Origin: JAENWD01 sp963796915
GTDB lineage: Bacteria; Acidobacteriota; Vicinamibacteria; Vicinamibacterales; JAENWD01
Direction of reading: 5' to 3'
Length of the DNA stretch: 64,000 nucleotides
Assembly (NCBI GenBank): GCA_963796915.1
Contig: CAWCNI010000004.1
Coordinates: 3,038,001-3,102,000, forward strand
Under the pieces are notes generated by a model that was given only the letters and a program-made list of their open reading frames with translations, ran no database searches and was not told where the DNA came from. Shown here one piece after another: positions 28,043-36,566 of this stretch. Each line of letters starts with the position of its first letter. Position 1 is the first letter of the stretch. The position numbers and the translations under genes were made by a program.

Positions 28043-28735
28043 CTACTGCTTCACGCCGGTGATTTCCTCGCCGCTGAACCCGGAGTTGAAGATGCCGCCG
28101 GTGAAGCGATGGCCGGTCGAGTCGAGCTGACCGCGAAGGTAGAAGTCGAGAAAGAAGGCCACCTTGAAGCGGATGGAGAACTTGCCGTTGGCGTCGATAG
28201 TTCCCGGTTCTGCGGGATCGGTTTTGCCGATGGTGCCCTTCGGGGTGACGAAGAGCTCTTCGAGCTGCTCGAAGCTGCCCGTCACGGTGCCACCGCTCTG
28301 CTGCAGCGTGAGTTGAAGCGGCACAAACGACGGGATGTCCACGTGCCAGCTGCCCGCCATCGTCCCGACAGTAACGACACGAGTGTCCGAACCGCTGGCG
28401 CCACTCGGATCGGTTGCGGTCACCTTCACTGTGACCGGGCCGTCACCGGTCATCGTTTTTGACTGTGAGGCGCCCGTTGCTGTGGTGCCGTCGCCGAAGT
28501 CCCACTTCAGCGTGACTGCGTCGCCGTCGGGATCGGTCGCGGCGGCCTGGAAGGTGAAGGCGCTCACCTGCGAGACGCCGGAGCCGGGAGACACCGACAT
28601 CGAGCTGATCGTCGGCGCGTGATTCTGCGGCGTGGGAGTTGGAGTAGGTGTCGGCGTCGGTGTCGGGCTGGACGACGAGCCGCCGCAACCGGCGGCGCTC
28701 AGGCACAAGAGAATCGCGAGCACACTTCTTCTCAT
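28043..28735 (-). CDS. PKD-domain lipoprotein
   Basis: 230 residues from ATG 28735. The signal MRRSVLAILLCLSAAGC ends in a lipobox (SAAG|C), followed by a serine tract and a PT-repeat linker. A PKD-like domain follows at about residues 40-120 (ISSMSVSPGSG, TDPDGDAVTLKWDFGDGTT), then a C-terminal beta-rich domain (about 125-230; GSWHVDIPSFV, QQSGGTVTGSFEQ, GQLDSTGHRFTGGIF). This suggests an outer-membrane-anchored surface protein that binds carbohydrate or protein. The PT tract is a simple repeat that could vary in length. It is transcribed away from the tRNA-repeat block on the other strand. Confidence 0.85.
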   Translation of the reverse strand: MRRSVLAILLCLSAAGCGGSSSSPTPTPTPTPTPTPQNHAPTISSMSVSPGSGVSQVSAFTFQAAATDPDGDAVTLKWDFGDGTTATGASQSKTMTGDGPVTVKVTATDPSGASGSDTRVVTVGTMAGSWHVDIPSFVPLQLTLQQSGGTVTGSFEQLEELFVTPKGTIGKTDPAEPGTIDANGKFSIRFKVAFFLDFYLRGQLDSTGHRFTGGIFNSGFSGEEITGVKQ

Positions 28736-28878
28736 CAGAGTTCCTCCGCGGGCACAAAGACAGTCAGGTGGGACCCGCGCAACCGGCGGGCGCGCTAAAT
28801 GGATGAGTCAGATTGCCACAGTCGAGCTGGAAGGCACAAGAGACCGGGGAGACATCGTGAAACAAATGTTAAATCAAT

Positions 28879-28907
28879 TTGACATTGTGTTAATGTCGTT
28901 ATACATT
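28879..28907 (+). promoter_or_regulatory. Promoter with embedded palindrome for the membrane protein/XRE operon
   Basis: TTGACA (28879-28884) with a -10 at TATACA/TACATT (28900-28907). The spacer holds a perfect inverted repeat GACATT (28881-28886) and AATGTC (28892-28897), separated by five bases and overlapping the -35. This is a natural operator for the XRE-type regulator encoded second in the operon. Confidence 0.65.
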
Positions 28908-28924
28908 CACCGCTGGAGCTCGAC

Positions 28925-29326
28925 ATGCGCAACCCCTGCAAGAGTCTCGTCCCGCACTGGATCTCGTTCCTGGTCATGTTCGGCGTGCTGGTGCTGGCCA
29001 ACGTCCTCGCGAGCGGCCTCGGCTCGGCCTCTCTCCCACGCGTGGCGATCGCCCTCGCGACAATTGCCACCTTCGTCGCGCTGGCGGTCCGTCGCGTCGC
29101 GATCTACCGGCGACTGGACGAACTCCATCAACGCATCCAGCTCGAGTCGCTGGCCTCCGCCTTCGCCGGCACCTTCCTCTGCTTCGTGGCCTACTGGCTG
29201 CTCCAGATCTCCGGCCTGCTTCCGCCGCTCGACGGCATGTACTTCCTGCTGACGATGATCGCGTTGATGAACCTGGGGGCAGACGGCGCCTGGCGGAAGC
29301 TGACGAGGCGTCCGGAATCACAGTGA
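28925..29326 (+). CDS. Four-helix membrane protein paired with an XRE regulator
   Basis: 133 residues from ATG 28925, with GGAG six bases upstream. Predicted helices lie at about 12-31, 38-55, 76-97 and 100-120; an amphipathic segment VRRVAIYRRLDELHQRIQLE sits between helices two and three. The layout recalls the small multi-helix DUF proteins that are paired with stand-alone Cro/C1 regulators in many bacteria. The stop overlaps the GTG of the regulator gene (GTGA). Function unknown; a stress- or signal-sensing membrane partner is a guess. Confidence 0.7.
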   Translation: MRNPCKSLVPHWISFLVMFGVLVLANVLASGLGSASLPRVAIALATIATFVALAVRRVAIYRRLDELHQRIQLESLASAFAGTFLCFVAYWLLQISGLLPPLDGMYFLLTMIALMNLGADGAWRKLTRRPESQ

Positions 29327-29526
29327 AGAACCGGCTTCGGGTGCTGCGCGCTGAACGGAGCTGGTCGCAGGCCGACCTGGCCGCCAGGCTCCACGTCAGC
29401 CGGCAGACGGTGAACTTCATCGAAACCGGCCGCTACGACCCCAGCCTGCCCCTCGCATTCGCGATCGCGGACCTGTTCTCGCTGACGATCGAGCAGATCT
29501 TCGAGCACGAAAGCGCGGCGTCGTAG
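29323..29526 (+). CDS. XRE/Cro-C1 type transcriptional regulator (67 aa)
   Basis: From GTG 29323. The whole protein is one helix-turn-helix domain: LRVLRAERSWSQADLAARLH, VSRQTVNFIETGRYDPSLPL, AFAIADLFSLTIEQIF. It matches the YozG/YgzD-like mini-regulators that accompany small membrane proteins. It is coupled to the upstream membrane-protein gene by a GTGA overlap. The palindrome at 28881-28897 in the shared promoter is the likely target, which would make the pair autoregulated. Confidence 0.85.
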   Translation: MKNRLRVLRAERSWSQADLAARLHVSRQTVNFIETGRYDPSLPLAFAIADLFSLTIEQIFEHESAAS

Positions 29527-29618
29527 GCGACCACGTCGCGCGCCGGGCGCACCGGATTTCGCCGTGCGGCCGGCAGCGATCGCCGACGGTTACGGGCGGT
29601 GTGCTATCGTTTTCGACA

Positions 29619-30353
29619 GTGCACCCCGATATTGAACGCCTGATCCAGCTGCAGGCGCTCGACCTGAAGGCCGCCGACGCGCGCCGGCTTCAGACGAGCA
29701 TCCCCGAAACGCAACGCGCCCTCGACCAGAAAATGGAGACTGCGAGGGCCGCGGTGGCGGCGGCCAAAGACAGGCTGGCCGCGAACCAGACCGACCGCCG
29801 CGCCCTCGACAAAGACGTTGCCGCCGTCCAGACCCGCCTCTCCCGCTACAAAGACCAGTTGATGGAAGTGAAGACGAACCGCGAATACCACGCGATGCAG
29901 CACGAAATCGAGACTGCGCAAGCGGAGGTGAAGCGGATCGAAGACCTGATCCTGGAACAGATGGTCACGGGCGACGACCTGGCCAGCGCGCTCAAGGACG
30001 CCGAAACCGGCGTGAAGACCGCCGAGCAGCAGATCACGCGCGAACGAGCGGACCTCGACAAGCAGCTCGCCGAATCGACATCGACGCTCGACGCGCTGCT
30101 CGCGGAGCGCAACCTGCTCGTGCCGCAGCTCGCTCCCAAGGTGCTGGCGCTCTACGAGCAGCTGGCCAAGGCGCGCAAGGGCATCGCGGTGGCCGAGGCG
30201 CGCGCCGAACGCTGCGTCGAATGCCAGGTGCGGCTCCGGCCGATGGTCTACGCCGAGGTCCGGCGCAACAACACGCTGCTGCAGTGCGACAGCTGCCAGC
30301 GCATCCTCTACTACGTCGCGCCGCCCGCGGCCGACGCGGCGCCACCGTCGTAA
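29619..30353 (+). CDS. Coiled-coil protein with C4-type zinc ribbon
   Basis: About 244 residues from GTG 29619 (VHPDIERLIQLQ); a GTG at 29601 is possible but lies in what looks like a -10 region. A long coiled-coil hairpin spans about residues 10-175 (AAVQTRLSRYKDQLMEVKTN then REYHAMQHEIETAQ). A zinc ribbon follows with CVECQVRLRP and CDSCQRILYY. This is the conserved YacG-unrelated zinc-ribbon family (CT398/HP0958-like) found in most bacteria, a proposed nucleic-acid- or sigma54/flagellar-mRNA-binding scaffold in a few species. The exact role here is unknown. It faces pgeF tail to tail. Confidence 0.8.
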   Translation: MHPDIERLIQLQALDLKAADARRLQTSIPETQRALDQKMETARAAVAAAKDRLAANQTDRRALDKDVAAVQTRLSRYKDQLMEVKTNREYHAMQHEIETAQAEVKRIEDLILEQMVTGDDLASALKDAETGVKTAEQQITRERADLDKQLAESTSTLDALLAERNLLVPQLAPKVLALYEQLAKARKGIAVAEARAERCVECQVRLRPMVYAEVRRNNTLLQCDSCQRILYYVAPPAADAAPPS

Positions 30354-30396
30354 TCGCCGAATACCTCAGCGGACTTTTCGGCGACGCCGGCTGGTG

Positions 30397-31182
30397 TTAC
30401 GCGGCGGGTCTGATGTAGCCCGCCAGCCGCCCGGCGGACGGGCCGTCACGCCGGTAGGACGGAAACCACGCCGCCTGGCACGACGTGCACAGGCGGCTGG
30501 CATGAATCGCATCGCGCGGCACGCCGCGCCGCGCGAGCTGATCGGCGTTGGCCTGCCACAGGTCCAGGTACCAGTCACCTGATCGCTGGATGAACCAGGC
30601 GTCGGTTTCTCCTGTGGACCAGCCGCTCTCGCGAAACCGCTCGACGAGCTCCGGGCCGACGCGATAACAGCAGGGCCCGATACTCGGCCCAATAGCGGCG
30701 GTGAGGCGGTCCGCCGAGGCCTGCGCGTCCACCAGCGCGGACGCCGCCACGCCCGCGACATCAGCTGCGGTCCCCCGCCAGCCGGCATGGGCCGCGATCA
30801 CGCGGCCGGATCCAGCGTCGCCCAGGAGCAACGGCACGCAGTCGGCGGCCTGCACCGCGATGACCAGGGCCGAGTCCTCTGCGAATACGAGATCGGCTTC
30901 AGCGAGAGCGCCCCCCGCGTCCGCCTTGCTGGCGCGATGAAGCGTCGCGCCGTGAACCTGCTTCAGCCGGATCACCGACTCCGCCACGACACCGGCAGCC
31001 TCGGCTACCAGATCCCAGCGCTCCGACGGTTCAGTCGATGAGATGCGCAACGGCAGTTGACGGGTCGTCCAGCCGTGTACGAACGGCTGCAAGGCGTCGG
31101 CGGACAATTGCAGCCCCCAGGGAGCGGGCATCCAGGAGAAGCCGGGTGCCGGCGGCGGCGGCGTCATGGCAGGCGGGAGCAT
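30397..31182 (-). CDS. pgeF: PgeF/YfiH, peptidoglycan editing factor
   Basis: About 261 residues from ATG 31182. It is a multicopper-oxidase-like (laccase-domain) purine nucleoside phosphorylase that removes UDP-MurNAc-L-Ser by-products and keeps L-Ala in peptidoglycan. Diagnostic motifs are RLKQVHGATLH, AVQAADCVPLLLGD, VIAAHAGWRGTAADV, AIGPSIGPCCYRVG and DLWQANADQL; the His and Cys in these bind zinc. Upstream in-frame residues to 31251 overlap the acpS start and are Asp/Glu-rich rather than conserved, so they are excluded. It diverges from acpS with a 15-base gap between start codons. Confidence 0.9.
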   Translation of the reverse strand: MLPPAMTPPPPAPGFSWMPAPWGLQLSADALQPFVHGWTTRQLPLRISSTEPSERWDLVAEAAGVVAESVIRLKQVHGATLHRASKADAGGALAEADLVFAEDSALVIAVQAADCVPLLLGDAGSGRVIAAHAGWRGTAADVAGVAASALVDAQASADRLTAAIGPSIGPCCYRVGPELVERFRESGWSTGETDAWFIQRSGDWYLDLWQANADQLARRGVPRDAIHASRLCTSCQAAWFPSYRRDGPSAGRLAGYIRPAA

Positions 31183-31197
31183 TGTAGAGTACGCCTC

Positions 31198-31593
31198 ATG
31201 ACCATCGTCGGGCTCGGCATGGACGCGACTGAGGTCGATCGCATCGCGCAATCACTGGAGCGGTACGGAGAGCGGTTTCTGCGACGGGTGTTTACCGAGC
31301 GGGAAATCGCCTACTGCATGGGACGGAAACATCCGGCGCCTCATCTGGCAGGCCGCTTCGCGGCGAAGGAAGCGGGGATGAAAGCCATCGGCACCGGCCA
31401 CGCCTATGGCGTGTTGTGGCGCGATCTGGAAGTCGCTCGCGCCGGCGGTCCCCCGCAACTGCTGTTTCACAACGCCGCCGCCGCGCATTTCGCGCGGCTC
31501 GGGGCGCAAAAGGCCCTGTTGACCATCACGCACACCGACCAGCTCGCCCTCGCGCACGTGATCCTGATCGGAGAGCCCGACAACCGCCGTTAG
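31198..31593 (+). CDS. acpS: Holo-[acyl-carrier-protein] synthase
   Basis: 131 residues from ATG 31198. It transfers the 4'-phosphopantetheine arm of CoA to a Ser of acyl carrier protein, needed for fatty-acid synthesis. Both signature motifs are present: GLGMDATEVDRI (residues about 5-16, metal-binding Asp) and GRFAAKEAGMKAIG (about 52-65, metal-binding Glu), followed by LLTITHTDQLALAHVI at the end. The length is normal. It starts close to, and divergent from, pgeF, so the two share one short promoter region. Confidence 0.94.
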   Translation: MTIVGLGMDATEVDRIAQSLERYGERFLRRVFTEREIAYCMGRKHPAPHLAGRFAAKEAGMKAIGTGHAYGVLWRDLEVARAGGPPQLLFHNAAAAHFARLGAQKALLTITHTDQLALAHVILIGEPDNRR

Positions 31594-31613
31594 CAGTCTG
31601 AACCGAGCGGCCC

Positions 31614-31630
31614 GGCGCGCGCAGCGCGCC
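31614..31630 (+). terminator. GC-rich hairpin after acpS
   Basis: GGCGCGC (31614-31620) and GCGCGCC (31624-31630) form a perfect 7-bp stem with a 3-base loop, 21 bases after the acpS stop. No T-run follows, so it may be an RNA-stabilising hairpin or a Rho-independent terminator lacking a clear tail. Confidence 0.4.
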
Positions 31631-31742
31631 GCCGCCGTGACCGCGTCTCCAACCCTCGTATTCGCAATACGTTCTGCTGACGATCGCCATCCGGCCCACG
31701 GCGGCACGCGTCATGATTCACGTCTCCTCGAGCACCTCACGG

Positions 31743-32072
31743 ATGGGGGCTCTCACCAGGAGCGAAGTCGTGGTCGTCAAAATCCTGCCGAACGAGAAGG
31801 GAAACCCCCCGGGAAAGCTCGCCGATGCCGAGCTCCACTTTTCCAGCGGGCCGCTGGATGGGCTGAAGCTGGTGGGCTTTGCGGTGTGGGAGCGACGCAC
31901 CGGCACGGGCCGCAACGTCACGTTTCCAGCGCGAACGTACTCGGTCAACGGCGAGCGTCGAAGCTTCGCCTTGTTGCGTCCCATGACGGACGCCACGTCC
32001 CAGGATCGCGTTCGCGATCTGGTTCTTCAGGCGTACGCGGAGTTCGAGGCCGAGCAGGCCGTCGCGACGTGA
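31743..32072 (+). CDS. Conserved hypothetical protein (109 aa)
   Basis: From ATG 31743 (MGALTRSEVVVVK), with ATG 31713 as an alternative. The sequence is one small beta-rich domain: VKILPNEKGNPPGKLADAEL, HFSSGPLDGLKLVGFAVWER, RNVTFPARTYSVNGERRSFA, ending in a helix that is Glu/Ala-rich. The pattern (strands, FAVWERR, NVTFPAR) recalls SpoVG-like folds, but I would not assign that family. The composition and strand pattern suggest a real cytoplasmic protein. Function unknown. It is tail to tail with the large membrane transferase on the minus strand. Confidence 0.6.
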   Translation: MGALTRSEVVVVKILPNEKGNPPGKLADAELHFSSGPLDGLKLVGFAVWERRTGTGRNVTFPARTYSVNGERRSFALLRPMTDATSQDRVRDLVLQAYAEFEAEQAVAT

Positions 32073-32117
32073 CTTGCGAGCAGCGCTGCCGATAAGTCCG
32101 GCACCCTGCGCCAGTCG

Positions 32118-34019
32118 TCATCGCGCATCGTAGACGTGCGCGACATCGACGTGCTCACCGCGGTGGTAGCGGGCGCGATCGGCAAGAGCGTAGACAGTCA
32201 CCGGCATGGCGGCGTGAATCTTCGCGGCCGGGGGCCAGTCGAGATCGCCATACCGGCTGTCGCGGACCAGGCGCTGCCGAAACCCGTCGACCTCCCACGC
32301 TTCCAGCACGAGCCACACCGGGTGGCCCTGCTGTTCGATCGCGGAGACGACGACGTCGAAGCGGGAGGGGGAGATGCTGTCCCACCGCAGGATCGAGCGG
32401 TTGCCGTACAGCCAGATGGAGCCGCTCTCCTGCATGGCTGCGACAACGGACCCTGCCGGCGTGTGGGCGCGGACCCAGTCGCCGGTCAAGGCATACCGCC
32501 TGGCGCTCCCTGCAGAGTCGAACGCGCCCTGCGCACGCGCCACGGACAGTCCGACGATCGCCTGGGCAGCGACGACGCACACCACGGCCACCCGCCCGAT
32601 CGCACCGGACCATCGGGCGATGCGCGCAAGGCCGCAGGCCGCAAGCACGCTCCCGACCCCGATGGCGGGCAGCAGAAAGCGCAGGTATGTCCAGTGGTCG
32701 AACACGATGTAGGGCAGGTAGGCGGCGAGATTCAGCAGCGCCATCGCCGACAGGAGCCACGCCGCACGGCGTCTCCAGCCCGCTGGCAAGATGATCGGCG
32801 CGAGCAGCACAGCCACCCAGATCGTCAGACCACGCGTCTGCAACGTCCACGCGGCGTATCTCGACAGGTTCGTGGCGGCGCGTCCCGCATCGAACAGGTC
32901 GCCAGCGGCGCCGTAGCCGGATCGCCAGGGCGCGCCGTACCACAAGGTGTTGATCAGGGCCAGGGCGCAGACCGGCGCCACCAGCGTCGAGATGAACCAC
33001 ACCGCTCTCCGCACGGCGGAGGGCCGCGCGGTTACCGGCCCCTTTTCTGGCGCCGGGGCAAACGTCACGAGCAGCCAGACGGGTAGTGTCAGCGCGACAA
33101 GATTGGGACGCACGAGCAGCGCAATGCCAGTGAAGAGTCCCGCGATCGCGGGCCTCGACGCCAGCCCTGCCGCCGCCGCGAGAAGCCATGCGGCGCAGGC
33201 GGGCACGTCGCTCATCGGCTGGAGGCCCTGGAACAGCAGGACTGGATTTGTTGCGAGAAGCACGGCTGCGCCAAGCCCGGCTCGTGGGCCATCCAGCCTG
33301 CGTGCAATCCACGCCGCCGTGAGCACTGCCAGGGTGGCGCAGACCGGCGCGACGACCATCGCGCCCGGGAGGCCGAATGCCACCAGAAACGGCGTCATCA
33401 ACCATGGCAGGCCCGGTGGGTAGGTCGGCACCATCGTCTGGTTGTCGAGCGCGGCGCGATACCCGAGAGGCGCCATGGTGCCAACCGTCACCTCGGGAAT
33501 CCGTCCCGCCAGCGCTTCGACGACACGAGGTGCGCCTTGTGTCCAACGAACTGCCTGGAAGACGTACCCGAACGCGTCTGCCCCACCCGCGACGCGCACC
33601 CGGGCCGAGAACAGTGTGCCGAGCACCGTGACGCCGACGATGGCCAACAAGACACCGCCGGACCCCTGCCGACTGGCAAGCCAGCGAAACGCCTCGCCCC
33701 TTCGAGAGCGCGGGGCGGACGCCGCCGCCACCATGAACAGCATGGCGGCCGTCACGCACGGCGGAAGTACCTGATGCGCGGAAACCTGGATCGGCCCGAC
33801 GCCGAAGGAGAAGCCGCCCGTCGTCCAGATGACCGCGGCAAGTGCCAGGGACACGACGCCCGCAGTGGCGAGGACCCGCGCGAGGATGATGCGGGGCTCC
33901 CGGCGGCCTGGAGCCCAGCCTGCCCGGGCCTGGTCATCGAACCGAGGCTGCGACGGCGACGCTGGCGCGCCGCCGGCTGCTACCTGGTGTTCAGGGACCG
34001 GCGTCGATTCGTCGTTCAC
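32118..34019 (-). CDS. Polytopic GT39/ArnT-like membrane glycosyltransferase
   Basis: 633 residues from ATG 34019. The N-terminal 45 residues are polar; about eleven to twelve membrane helices follow, and a soluble periplasmic C-terminal domain covers about 505-633 (VVAAMQESGSIWLYGNRSIL, DSISPSRFDVVV). The first loop carries an acidic site in RVAGGADAFGYVFQAVRW, as in polyprenyl-phosphate-sugar-dependent transferases (GT39/GT83/PMT). Such enzymes move a sugar from a polyprenyl carrier to lipid or protein in the periplasm. It starts 23 bases after ftsZ on the same strand and may be the last gene of the dcw transcript. Acceptor unknown. Confidence 0.75.
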   Translation of the reverse strand: MNDESTPVPEHQVAAGGAPASPSQPRFDDQARAGWAPGRREPRIILARVLATAGVVSLALAAVIWTTGGFSFGVGPIQVSAHQVLPPCVTAAMLFMVAAASAPRSRRGEAFRWLASRQGSGGVLLAIVGVTVLGTLFSARVRVAGGADAFGYVFQAVRWTQGAPRVVEALAGRIPEVTVGTMAPLGYRAALDNQTMVPTYPPGLPWLMTPFLVAFGLPGAMVVAPVCATLAVLTAAWIARRLDGPRAGLGAAVLLATNPVLLFQGLQPMSDVPACAAWLLAAAAGLASRPAIAGLFTGIALLVRPNLVALTLPVWLLVTFAPAPEKGPVTARPSAVRRAVWFISTLVAPVCALALINTLWYGAPWRSGYGAAGDLFDAGRAATNLSRYAAWTLQTRGLTIWVAVLLAPIILPAGWRRRAAWLLSAMALLNLAAYLPYIVFDHWTYLRFLLPAIGVGSVLAACGLARIARWSGAIGRVAVVCVVAAQAIVGLSVARAQGAFDSAGSARRYALTGDWVRAHTPAGSVVAAMQESGSIWLYGNRSILRWDSISPSRFDVVVSAIEQQGHPVWLVLEAWEVDGFRQRLVRDSRYGDLDWPPAAKIHAAMPVTVYALADRARYHRGEHVDVAHVYDAR

Positions 34020-34042
34020 ACGATCTCGGCCGCCGGTCGCAC

Positions 34043-35305
34043 TCAGCCCTCGTGCTGGCGTCGAAGAAACGCCGGCACGTCAAGCGGCGACGGCTCGTCC
34101 ATCCCCTCGAGGACCTGATCCTCGCCCCCGGCCGCCATCGCCAGCGGCATCGGCATGTCGATCGATGCGCGCCGGGTGATGACGCGCGACACCGCAAGGC
34201 CCGCCGCCGGCTCCGACTTCGGCCGCGTGTTGTAGTGCGCGAGGTCCACCGGCGTTGACGTCGAAGTGGATGCCGGGACGCGGCTGGTACCGGCCCTGTC
34301 GAAGCCCGTCGCGATGACGGTGATCTTCACCTTCCCCACCAGCGTCGGATCGATCACCGCGCCGAAGATGATGTTCGCCTCCTCGTGGGCGGCCTCCTGG
34401 ATGATCAGGGACGCGTCGCTCACTTCCAGCAGCGACAGGTCGGGGCCGCCGGTGACGTTGATGATCACGCCGCGTGCGCCCTGCACCGATGCCCCTTCGA
34501 GCAGCGGGCTGGAAATCGCCCGGCGCGCGGCGTCCATCGAGCGCGTGTCGCCCTGGCCGATGCCAGTCCCCATCATCGCGATGCCCATGCCCGCCATGAT
34601 CGTCTTCACGTCGGCGAAATCGAGGTTGATCAGCCCCGGCACCAGGATCAGATCGGAGATGCCCTGGATCGCCTGCCGCAGCACGTCATCGGCGGTCATG
34701 AACGCGTCGTTCAGCGTCGTCTGGCGCTCGATGATCGAGAGCAGACGCTCGTTCGGGATGGTGATGACGGTGTCGACGCAGTCCTGAAGCGCGCTGAGGC
34801 CCTCGGCCGCCTGCACCTGCCGGCGCTTGCCCTCGAACTTGAACGGCTTGGTGACGACAGCGATCGTCAGCGCGCCCAGTTCCGACGCGAGGCTGGCGAT
34901 GACCGGTGCTGCGCCAGTGCCGGTGCCGCCGCCAAGTCCCGTCGTGACAAACACCATGTCGGCGCCGTCCAGCGCTTGAATGAGCTTGTCGGTGTCCTCG
35001 AGCGCGGCCTGCCGGCCGACGTCCGGGTCGGCGCCGGCGCCGAGCCCCTTGGTGAGCTTGCCGCCGATCTGGATCTTGACCGGCGCCGGGTTCACCTGCA
35101 GCGCCTGCAGGTCCGTGTTGGCGACGATGAACTCCACGCCCTCGAAGCCGCTCTGCACCATGCGCGCAACGGCGTTGCTGCCGCCGCCGCCGACGCCTAC
35201 GACCTTGATGCGTGCGCCTGCCCGGCGGTCCTCGTCGAGCCGCAGCCGCAGCTCGCGCGGATCGATGTCCTTGAACATCGGCGACGTGTTGAACTCCTGC
35301 GACAT
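34043..35305 (-). CDS. ftsZ: FtsZ, tubulin-like division GTPase
   Basis: 420 residues. ATG 35305 is chosen because GGGAGG lies eight bases upstream; ATG 35311 would be only two bases from it. FtsZ polymerises with GTP into the Z ring at midcell. Visible are KVVGVGGGGSNAV (about 35-47), the tubulin signature GLGGGTGTGAAPV (about 122-134), the catalytic T7 loop NLDFADVKTIM (about 221-231) and a C-terminal peptide SPLDVPAFLRRQ that matches the FtsA/ZipA-binding consensus. The linker before it is short, about 70 residues. It follows ftsA by 16 bases. Confidence 0.97.
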   Translation of the reverse strand: MSQEFNTSPMFKDIDPRELRLRLDEDRRAGARIKVVGVGGGGSNAVARMVQSGFEGVEFIVANTDLQALQVNPAPVKIQIGGKLTKGLGAGADPDVGRQAALEDTDKLIQALDGADMVFVTTGLGGGTGTGAAPVIASLASELGALTIAVVTKPFKFEGKRRQVQAAEGLSALQDCVDTVITIPNERLLSIIERQTTLNDAFMTADDVLRQAIQGISDLILVPGLINLDFADVKTIMAGMGIAMMGTGIGQGDTRSMDAARRAISSPLLEGASVQGARGVIINVTGGPDLSLLEVSDASLIIQEAAHEEANIIFGAVIDPTLVGKVKITVIATGFDRAGTSRVPASTSTSTPVDLAHYNTRPKSEPAAGLAVSRVITRRASIDMPMPLAMAAGGEDQVLEGMDEPSPLDVPAFLRRQHEG

Positions 35306-35321
35306 TCCCATGTCCTCCCGC

Positions 35322-36557
35322 TTAGAAGAACTCACGAAACAACCCCTTCAAGCGACCGGCGACGCGGCTGAACGCCCCGACTCCGGTCGTCCGCCCTGTT
35401 TCAACCACCAGATTCCGCTGGCCGTAAAGCACGAGTCCTACCGGCGTGGCAAATGACGGACTTCCGACGTGATCCGCCAGTCCGCCCACTCCCGCCGGCG
35501 CACCGCGCCTGATCGGCAGGTCGAAGATCTGCTCGGCGATCTCCGGCATGCCTTCGAGGATCGCACCGCCTCCGGTGAGGACGATCCCCGAATTGAGTGC
35601 CTTCTCGTAGCCGGCGCGCCGGATCTCGTCCCACACCAGGTGAAAGATCTCTTCCGCCCTGGGCTGGAGAATCTCCGACAGGATGCGCCGGGCCATGACG
35701 CGAGGGCGCCGCCCGCCCACGCTCGCCACGTCCATCGTCTCGTCTTCGTCCACCATCGCCGAGAGCGCGCAGCCGCATTTGCGTTTCAGCTTCTCCGCGT
35801 CGGGAATCGGCATCCGCAGGCCGACCGCGATATCGCTGGTGAAGTGGTCGCCGCCGACGCCGATGACCGCTGTATGCCAGAGGCTGCCGCGCTCGAAGAT
35901 CGCGATGTCCGTCGTGCCGCCGCCGATGTCGACCAGCGCGACACCCAGTTCCTTCTCGTCCGGCGTCAGCACCGACTCCGACGCGGCGATCTGCTCGATC
36001 ACCGTGTCGATGACGTGAACGCCGGCGCGATTCACGCACGACACCATGTTCTGCGTCGCCGTCGTGCTGCTGGTGACGATGTGGACGTTGACCTCGAGCC
36101 GGGCGCCGGTCATGCCGACGGGGGCGCCGATGCCGTCCTGCTCGTCGACGACGAAGTCCTGCGGGAGCACGTGCAGGATGTCGCGTCCGGCCGGCAGTGA
36201 CACCGCCTTGGCCGCCTCGATCGCCCGCCGCACGTCGTCGCGGGTGATCTCACGGCTCTTGCCGGCCACGGCAATCACCCCGCGCGAGTTGAAGCCCTTG
36301 ATGTGAGGCCCGGCCATCGAGAGGTGGACGGCGTCGATCTCGACGCCCGCCATCAGCTCGGCCTCCTCGATCGCCTTCTTGATCGACTCGACAGCCGCTT
36401 CCAGGTTGACGATGACGCCGCGCCTGATGCCGCGCGACTCCGCCACGCCGATCCCGACGATGTCGAGGCTGCCGTCGTCCATCGTCTCGCCCACAATCGC
36501 GCACACCTTCGACGTCCCGACGTCGAGGCCTACGAGATACCGGTCCTTCCGTCCCAC
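35322..36557 (-). CDS. ftsA: FtsA, actin-like division protein
   Basis: 411 residues from ATG 36557. FtsA tethers FtsZ filaments to the membrane and recruits later divisome proteins. Actin-fold motifs: phosphate-1 LVGLDVGTSKVCAIVGE (about 7-23), the 1C domain with DIVGIGVAES, phosphate-2 VDIGGGTTDIAIFE (about 205-218) and adenosine GIVLTGGGAILEGM (about 325-338). The C-terminal amphipathic membrane-targeting helix is RVAGRLKGLFREFF. The order ftsQ-ftsA-ftsZ is kept, with gaps of 9 and 16 bases. Confidence 0.96.
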   Translation of the reverse strand: MGRKDRYLVGLDVGTSKVCAIVGETMDDGSLDIVGIGVAESRGIRRGVIVNLEAAVESIKKAIEEAELMAGVEIDAVHLSMAGPHIKGFNSRGVIAVAGKSREITRDDVRRAIEAAKAVSLPAGRDILHVLPQDFVVDEQDGIGAPVGMTGARLEVNVHIVTSSTTATQNMVSCVNRAGVHVIDTVIEQIAASESVLTPDEKELGVALVDIGGGTTDIAIFERGSLWHTAVIGVGGDHFTSDIAVGLRMPIPDAEKLKRKCGCALSAMVDEDETMDVASVGGRRPRVMARRILSEILQPRAEEIFHLVWDEIRRAGYEKALNSGIVLTGGGAILEGMPEIAEQIFDLPIRRGAPAGVGGLADHVGSPSFATPVGLVLYGQRNLVVETGRTTGVGAFSRVAGRLKGLFREFF

Positions 36558-36566
36558 ATCCCCTCC

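Noticed and set aside
27397..28462. Periodic plus-strand protein frames with a repeated ARFRATRAGTNPHP unit
   Set aside because: They are translations of the 105-bp DNA repeats in two frames; there is no start signal and the tRNA lies inside one of them.
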